A stretch of DNA of 64,000 nucleotides. Origin: Capsaspora owczarzaki ATCC 30864 (Eukaryota > Opisthokonta > Filasterea). The position numbers and the translations under genes were made by a program. Below the pieces are notes generated by a model. That model ran no database searches, was not told the origin of the DNA, and was given only the letters and a program-made list of their open reading frames with translations. This document shows, in pieces, positions 56,480 through 64,000 of this stretch. Each line of letters opens with the position of its first letter. Position 1 is the stretch's first letter. The stretch covers positions 271,304 to 335,303 of the forward strand of contig NW_011887292.1 of the NCBI RefSeq assembly GCF_000151315.2, written 5' to 3'.

Positions 56480-57814
56480 TGTTTGGATTGCGCTTACAAT
56501 TCCTTCCCCTTCCCCCCTACTTGAAAGCGCCTTTTTGCATCCTACCCACATGCTCGAGAAAACCGTGGCAGTGGAAAATACTTGCTCATTCCACAGCAAG
56601 TACGACTTGCGAAATGTCTTTCCGTCGGCCGCCATTTCGCGCAAACTTCGCCTTCAAGGCCTGCTGTTTTTGCCCAAGAACTATTCTTTCGGGCTCGTGA
56701 CGGCTGTTTTATACCTTTTCATGGTTGGTTTCTTGCCATGGACGCTGTGGGAGCCGCCGCACGTCCCAGCATCCGCCAAAGAACCTTCCGTTTCCTCGCA
56801 GCTGCCTCTACACATGCCGTTTTCTTCACCGTTCACGTTCTTTACCTTCTTGCTACAAGGCATTTTGTGGTCGTCACTTTCTTTTTCGCTTTTTCTCGTG
56901 CTCTGGGGTGGCCTGTCGTTCTTTGTGGACGTTGGCCATCGATCTCGGTTCTGGTCGGTGCTCATCGGCCTTTTGCATGTATCGGTGCATCTCTTCCTGG
57001 CCGGCGTGGGCCACTTTTACGCCTTCCAGTTTCTCATCCATCGCGATCCAGTTGTTGGCGCGGCAGCCAATGGCGGCGCGTCGACGTTTGCCGATTCGGC
57101 CGAAGCCAATCCGAATGAAGCCTTGCGGGCTGTCTTTTCAACCTTGGCAGACGTGAAGAGCTTGTCTCAAGCCGATCTCGAGTCGCTGTACCTGCAGCTC
57201 AGCACGTCTCTGAACGGCGCCGCTGCTGGCGCGCTAGGAGCTGTTCTGACGTCGTTCCGCGAGGCCTACGAGGCAACTGATCAGCAGCTCGAGATGCACA
57301 CCACCTCCCTGTTGTACAATAACGTGCCAATTCTGAGGACGCTGTTTGCGCGCGCTTTTGTCTGGATTGCCGGGATGATCTTCGGCCCGATCGTCCTTGG
57401 TCTGTACATGACAGCTGCGTCCTGGTGGTTTGACCGCCACAATGACGACTTGTTCGCTGCAACGCGCGTCGAAGACTACAAGAGCTTTGTTCGCATGAGG
57501 ATTGACACCATCAACCACACGTTGACTGTCTTTGTAAGTTTTTTTTTGTTGTTTTTTTCTGTTGAGCGGGGGGAGGATTTTCTCGCAATTTTTGAATGGG
57601 AGGAGGACTAACTTTATATCGACACGCTGCCATAACTTGTTACAACTTGCAGGGCATTGGCGTCGATAAAGTCAAGCGTGAATGGCCTGCTCTGCGCGGT
57701 CGCGGAAAGCTGGATGAAACTACCTCCCGCTCCTCCAATCCGCTGTGGTACACCCCGCAGCCAGTTGATTGTCATGTGGTTGACCAGTTGACAATCCGCA
57801 AATTTGACAACTGA
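53841..57814 (+). CDS. Transmembrane calcineurin-like metallophosphoesterase
   Basis: Seven exons, 53841-54277, 54736-55364, 55458-55571, 55768-56093, 56214-56389, 56528-57533 and 57653-57814; phases agree, 949 aa. A hydrophobic segment lies near residues 17-30 (AVVILILLVMSGLV). The phosphoesterase motifs are in order: LVLGGDLCYPDPS (about 370), AIPGNHDWLDG (about 422) and LILAGDLHFYSRHE (about 536), supplying Asp, Asn and His metal ligands for a two-metal hydrolase. A C-terminal portion of about 400 residues has four or five hydrophobic segments (FGLVTAVLYLFMVGFLPW, WSSLSFSLFLVLWGGLSFF and others). Substrate unknown; similar membrane proteins are seen in plants and bacteria (from memory). 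The intron 5 acceptor region carries two long T-runs. Confidence 0.85.
56410..56476. repeat. Two T homopolymers in an intron
   Basis: T-runs at about 56408-56427 and 56441-56476 in the intron between exons 5 and 6 of the phosphoesterase gene. Confidence 0.7.
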
Positions 57815-57947
57815 AAACGCTGTGTTCCAGAATTCCACGAGATTAAATTGCAAAGCTCACATTGACAACCCGTGCACACACCCAAATGCTCCACAACAAC
57901 ACAACAGCAGCACACATTATTCGAGCTTAGCCCCCCCCCCACACCGA

Positions 57948-60900
57948 TTAAATCTTGTCCAAACAACGCGCGACGAGCGCTGTCCAGCCGGTTTGATGGC
58001 TGGCTCCGATGCCACGACCGTCCAGCGCATCAAAGTACTCGTAGAAGAGCACCAAATCCTTCCAGTGAGGGTCGTTGGCGTACAGCGGGTTGTCACCGTG
58101 GCACGGGCGACGTCCGTTCTCGTCCGACACAAAGAGCGAAGTCAAGCGTCGCGACAGCTCCTGCGCCACTTGCTTGAGATTCATCATGTCACCAGACCCG
58201 GTTGGGCACTCGACCATCAAGTCCGAGCCGTAAAAGTAGTGGTACCGCTCGAGCGCTTCGATGAGAAGATAGTTGACGGGAAGCCAGATGGGGCCGCGCC
58301 AGTTTGAGTTGCCACCAAACAGATACGAGGTAGACTCGGCAGGGGCAAAGTCGACGCGGTGGACTTCGCCGCCAACGTTCAGCGTGAAGGGTGAGCGCTC
58401 GTGCACGCGCGACAAGGAGCGAATGCCATGAGGAGACAGGAATTCGTCTTCATCGAGCAAGACTTTGAGCACACGTTCCAGGCGCTCTCGCGATGGGATG
58501 GCCAGCAAGTGCACGCCCCCTTTCGCGTCGCAGGAGGTTTGGGATTCTTCCGAGTCCTTTGCGCCCTATAGCGCACAATTAGGAGTGCATCAAATATCAA
58601 ATCGTCTCACGGCTTGTCAATCATACTGCTTGCAGGGGAAGAGAATCCTCCGAGTCAACATCACCCGTCTACTTACATGGGACTGACGGGGAGTGAGGTA
58701 GGAAATGCTCTTGGCCAAGTCCTTGCGGTTGCGCAAAAACCAGTTCAGCCGTTTGGTGAATCCTTTCAGCTTGTCGAGCACACGGGGCTCAAGCACCAAG
58801 CAAGCGTAGAGGGGGATCAAGCCAACCATCGAGCGAATACGCAGGTGACTTTCACAGGAGTGTGTCTGCAGCTTGTCATAGTAGAAGCCGTCAGACTCGT
58901 CCCACAGGCCGGAGCCACCAAGGTGGTTCATGGCGTCAGTGATGGCTACAAAGTGCTCAAAGAACTTGGACGCAATGTCTTCAAAGGCGGGATTGTGCTG
59001 TGCAAGCTCGAGCGCCATGTCGAGCATTGTCACGCAGAAAAATGCCATCCAGGCCGTGCCATCCGCCTGTTGCAGCGATCCACCCGTCGGAAGCGGTTTG
59101 GAACGGTCAAAGACGCCTATCCACGGAGGAGAGAAAAACCAGTCCAAGAAAAGAGTTGAAAAAGTCAAACCAAAAGTCCAGGTACAAACACAACAATCCC
59201 CCCCCCCATGACAAAAGAATGCTCGATTACCAATGTTATCAAGACCCAAGAATCCACCAGAGAATACGTGGTTTCCATCCTTGTCTTTGCGGTTGACCCA
59301 CCAGTTGAAGTTGAGCATGAGTTTGACAAAGCAGCTGGTCAGGAAGTTGAGATCGCGACTGCCCTTGGTTCCCGACATTTTGTAGACGCGCCAGACGGCC
59401 CTGTTGGGATTGAAAGAGAATACCAAGAAAGAGTACAAGAAGGTTCCGAAGCAGTGTGAGATACAAGACCGTTCATCCCAGATTGCCAGACAATGCAATC
59501 AACTCTTCTGTTCGTACCACGCATGAACAGGGGGATTGACGTCGTCAAAGGCAAACTCGTAGGCGGGCAGCTGACCATTCGGATGCATGTACCACTCTCG
59601 AAGCATCAGGCTGAGCTGATGCTTGGCAAACTCTGGATCGATTTTGGCAAATGGAATCATGTGGAAGGCCAAATCCCAGCACGCAAACCACGGGTACTCC
59701 CTGCGCACACACACGGAAAAACAAGTATAAATTGCAAAATCAGAACATGGAATGAAAAACCCCCCCCACAACTTCGTCTTGGTGTCAATCGTTTCTCACC
59801 ATTTGTCGGGCATGGAGAGGACGTCGCGCGCAAAGAAATGCTGCCAATCATGGTTGCGACCATGCATGCGTTCTGAAGGCGGCGCCAGCATGTTGGGATC
59901 GCCTGTCAGCCAATCTCGCACAATGTAGTGGAAGAACTGCTTGGTCCACAGCAAGCCAGCGTACGCCTGACGAGCAATGAGCGCGTTGTCGTCGGACATG
60001 TCGGGCTTGAGCACGTGTTGCTGGTAGAACTCGTTGGCTTCATTGATGCGGCGGGCAAAAATCTCGTCAAATCCCTGACCAAACGGTGCCGACGAAGCTT
60101 GGGCGGTGGTGCCAAGCGCGCGCAGACGCAAGCGCAACACTTGCTGCTCGCCTGCGGGGACGTCCAACGCGTAGACGACTGCAGCCTTGGTGCCGACGTG
60201 CTTTGGGTTGACAGCGCCATGTTCGTTGTTGATCACGTAGCGGTGGAACGAGTCCTTGACGTAGGGCTTGTCGTTGGGCAGGTTCCACAGGCGCTCTGAA
60301 TTGCTAATGTTCTCCGTGAACAAGGTTTCTGGCAGAGCGCCGTTTGGACCAACATCAGCCTCCCATTCGAAGGGCTGGAGTGTCTCGTGCGTGGTCGTCA
60401 TGCGCACAAACTGGGGCGACGATGCGGATGACGGCTTGTCGTTTGACCCGCGAATGGTGGGCCGCATGGTGCAGCCTTCGTGCGTGCAGCCCCAGACCCA
60501 AGTGTTTCGAAACCACAGGGTGGGCAGCACGTGCAAGCGGGCAGCCTCGGGGCCGCGGTTGGTGACGGTGATTCTGATCAGAATGTCGTCCTCGGCTTCC
60601 TTGGCGTACTCGGCCTGGACGTCCCAGTATCTGCCATCGGCAAACACGCCCGCGTCTTCCAGTTCAAACTCGCGCTGATGCACGCCACGCCTGCGGTTCT
60701 GTTGCAAATGCAAGACGAAATTCGTGAGGAAACAACGGGGGAGTTTACAATTTCTGGATTGGCAACCAATGTTTTACCTCGTCGACCAGCTGGGAGTAAG
60801 GATACTCTCCTTGCGGATACTTGTACAGTGCCTTCATGTACGAGTGGGTTGGAGTTGAATCCAAGTAGTAGTAGCACTCCTTGACATCTTCGCCATGGTT

Positions 60901-61648
60901 GCCCTGTGAACACAAAGAGCCCCCACAATCAGCGTTGAGTGGCTAGTTCAGCACAAGATTCATTCAATCCGACACACATACATACCTCTGGGCCAGTGAG
61001 GCCGAACAGCCGCTCCTTGAGAATCGGATCCTTGCCATTCCACAGGGCGAGCGCAAAGCACAGCCGACACTCACGATCGGTGATTCCGAGCAAGCCATCC
61101 TCGCCCCAGCGGTACGCGCGCGATCTCGCATGATCATGGGGAAAGGACTTCCAGCAGTTGCCATCCGACGAGTAGTCCTCGCGCACCTTCCCGTTGTGCA
61201 CACCAACAAGGCAAGTGACATATGTACCAATGGAGACGAGACGTGATGAGATCTGGGTGAGTAACCATTATTTGATAGATAGAATGGGACGAATTCACAA
61301 GTTGAATCGCAGCAGCCAAAGGATTACCGTCGCCCACTGGCGCTCGGACAGGTACGGACCCCAGCGTTTCCAGTTGTGCGTACGCGCGGCGTCCTGGCGC
61401 AGACGGGTGATCTCGGGCGAGTGCGCATCGGCAGCGAGCAATGGCGACGCACGGCGATTTAAATGCGAAGAGGATGACGACGACGCTTGCTGCTGGACGG
61501 AGAGCGAATCGCCGTGCTGCTCCTCGTTGTCGTTGTCGTGGTCGTGGTCGTGCTGGCGTTCAGGCGCGGACGTGGCTGTCGGAGCAAACGACACGCGGTG
61601 CTGCTGCGGGTGGTGCGGGTGGTGGTCTGCTTGGTGATGGTTGCTCAT
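57948..61648 (-). CDS. Glycoside hydrolase family 63-like protein, probably cytosolic
   Basis: Minus strand, eight exons: 61648-61328, 61186-60986, 60903-60778, 60698-59800, 59700-59518, 59400-59231, 59116-58677, 58565-57948; phases agree, 985 aa. No signal peptide or membrane segment: the first about 85 residues are His/Ser/Asp-rich ([18 protein letters not shown]). The body matches GH63-type (alpha/alpha)6 proteins: [73 protein letters not shown] and [10 protein letters not shown]. The [10 protein letters not shown] and NWRGPIW segments are the acid/base and base regions of the inverting mechanism in this clan. Classical eukaryotic GH63 (glucosidase I) is an ER membrane protein; this one lacks that anchor and is more like bacterial GH63 homologues. 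Substrate (an alpha-glucosyl compound) is not determined. Confidence 0.87.
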
Positions 61649-62054
61649 GACTGAATCGGAGGGCGGGGAAGAAACGGGGCGGCGCGTCTTTCGGTTTCTG
61701 AGATTCGCAATCAAATCTCGGGGGAAGAAAACAAGAGACTGAGGTTTGGGAGAAAAAATCGGACTCACTGGATGCATCCAAACTCAGTACGCAATCGCAT
61801 TTGAAAGCGGATCAAGCGTTCAATAGGCGAGACGTTGCAAATTTGAGATTCGAGATTGCGTTGAGCGAGCGAGCGTCCCACAAACCCCGATGGACCTCGC
61901 TTCAGCAATCTCACGAAAACACAGCAGTACATCAGCAAACAAAAGCAAAGTAGCATCGAGATTGGAACTCCCCGACCGTAAACTCGACCCCATTTGTGAT
62001 GGGAGCTCAAAGATTCAAAGATTTGTACTGTAACATTGTACGCTTCGCTTCGTG
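61649..62054. other. Divergent spacer, GH63 to FYVE-RPEL
   Basis: Promoter region shared by two divergent genes. No additional gene or element is recognised. Confidence 0.4.

Positions 62055-64000
<1,946 letters not shown>

Overview
This is eukaryotic nuclear DNA, most likely from a unicellular relative of animals (a holozoan protist such as a filasterean). That placement is inferred from the gene set: NELF-C/D, an actin maturation protease, a TBC1D22-type Rab GAP, RPAIN, SLX9, an EXD2 C-terminal-domain protein, RPEL and FYVE modules, and dense GT-AG introns. Intergenic and intronic DNA is T-rich, with long A/T homopolymers and CT or CA microsatellites. No organism name can be proven from sequence alone. 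Most exon boundaries below were deduced by reading frame and splice sites; where the phases of all exons add up, this is stated.

Layout, left to right (+/- is strand): urea transporter fused to ankyrin repeats (+); proline-rich protein of unknown function (+); TBC1D22-like Rab GAP (-); leucine-rich-repeat gene with one repeat per 84-nt exon (-); MAP kinase kinase (-); EXD2 C-terminal-domain protein (+); HerA/FtsK-like P-loop ATPase (+); NELF-C/D (+); coiled-coil FYVE protein (-); major-facilitator transporter (+); a large Golgi-type fusion of a UDP-glucuronate-4-epimerase-like enzyme with a family GT8 glycosyltransferase (-); HPPK-DHPS folate enzyme (-); actin maturation protease (+); SLX9 (-); RPAIN (+). 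Then come two tRNA-Ala(AGC) genes and two odd tRNA-Gln(CTG)-like genes interleaved with ribosomal protein eL33 (RPL35A) and a papain-family protease (+), mitochondrial ribosomal protein uS7m (+), a small uncertain ORF (+), a membrane-anchored P-loop NTPase (-), an orphan P-loop fragment (-), a transmembrane calcineurin-like phosphoesterase (+), a GH63 glycosidase (-), and a FYVE plus RPEL protein that runs off the right edge (+).

The genes do not form a pathway or operon; they are typical single-gene units, often in close divergent or convergent pairs. Points of most interest: the epimerase-GT8 fusion (possible sugar-nucleotide supply coupled to transfer), the FYVE-RPEL architecture (phosphoinositide plus actin), the urea transporter-ankyrin fusion, the tRNA-Gln-like genes whose acceptor stem pairs only after removing 7 nt, the one-repeat-per-exon LRR gene, and a HerA-like ATPase with a duplicated N-terminal module. 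I saw no CRISPR array, operon, integrated phage or intact transposon.
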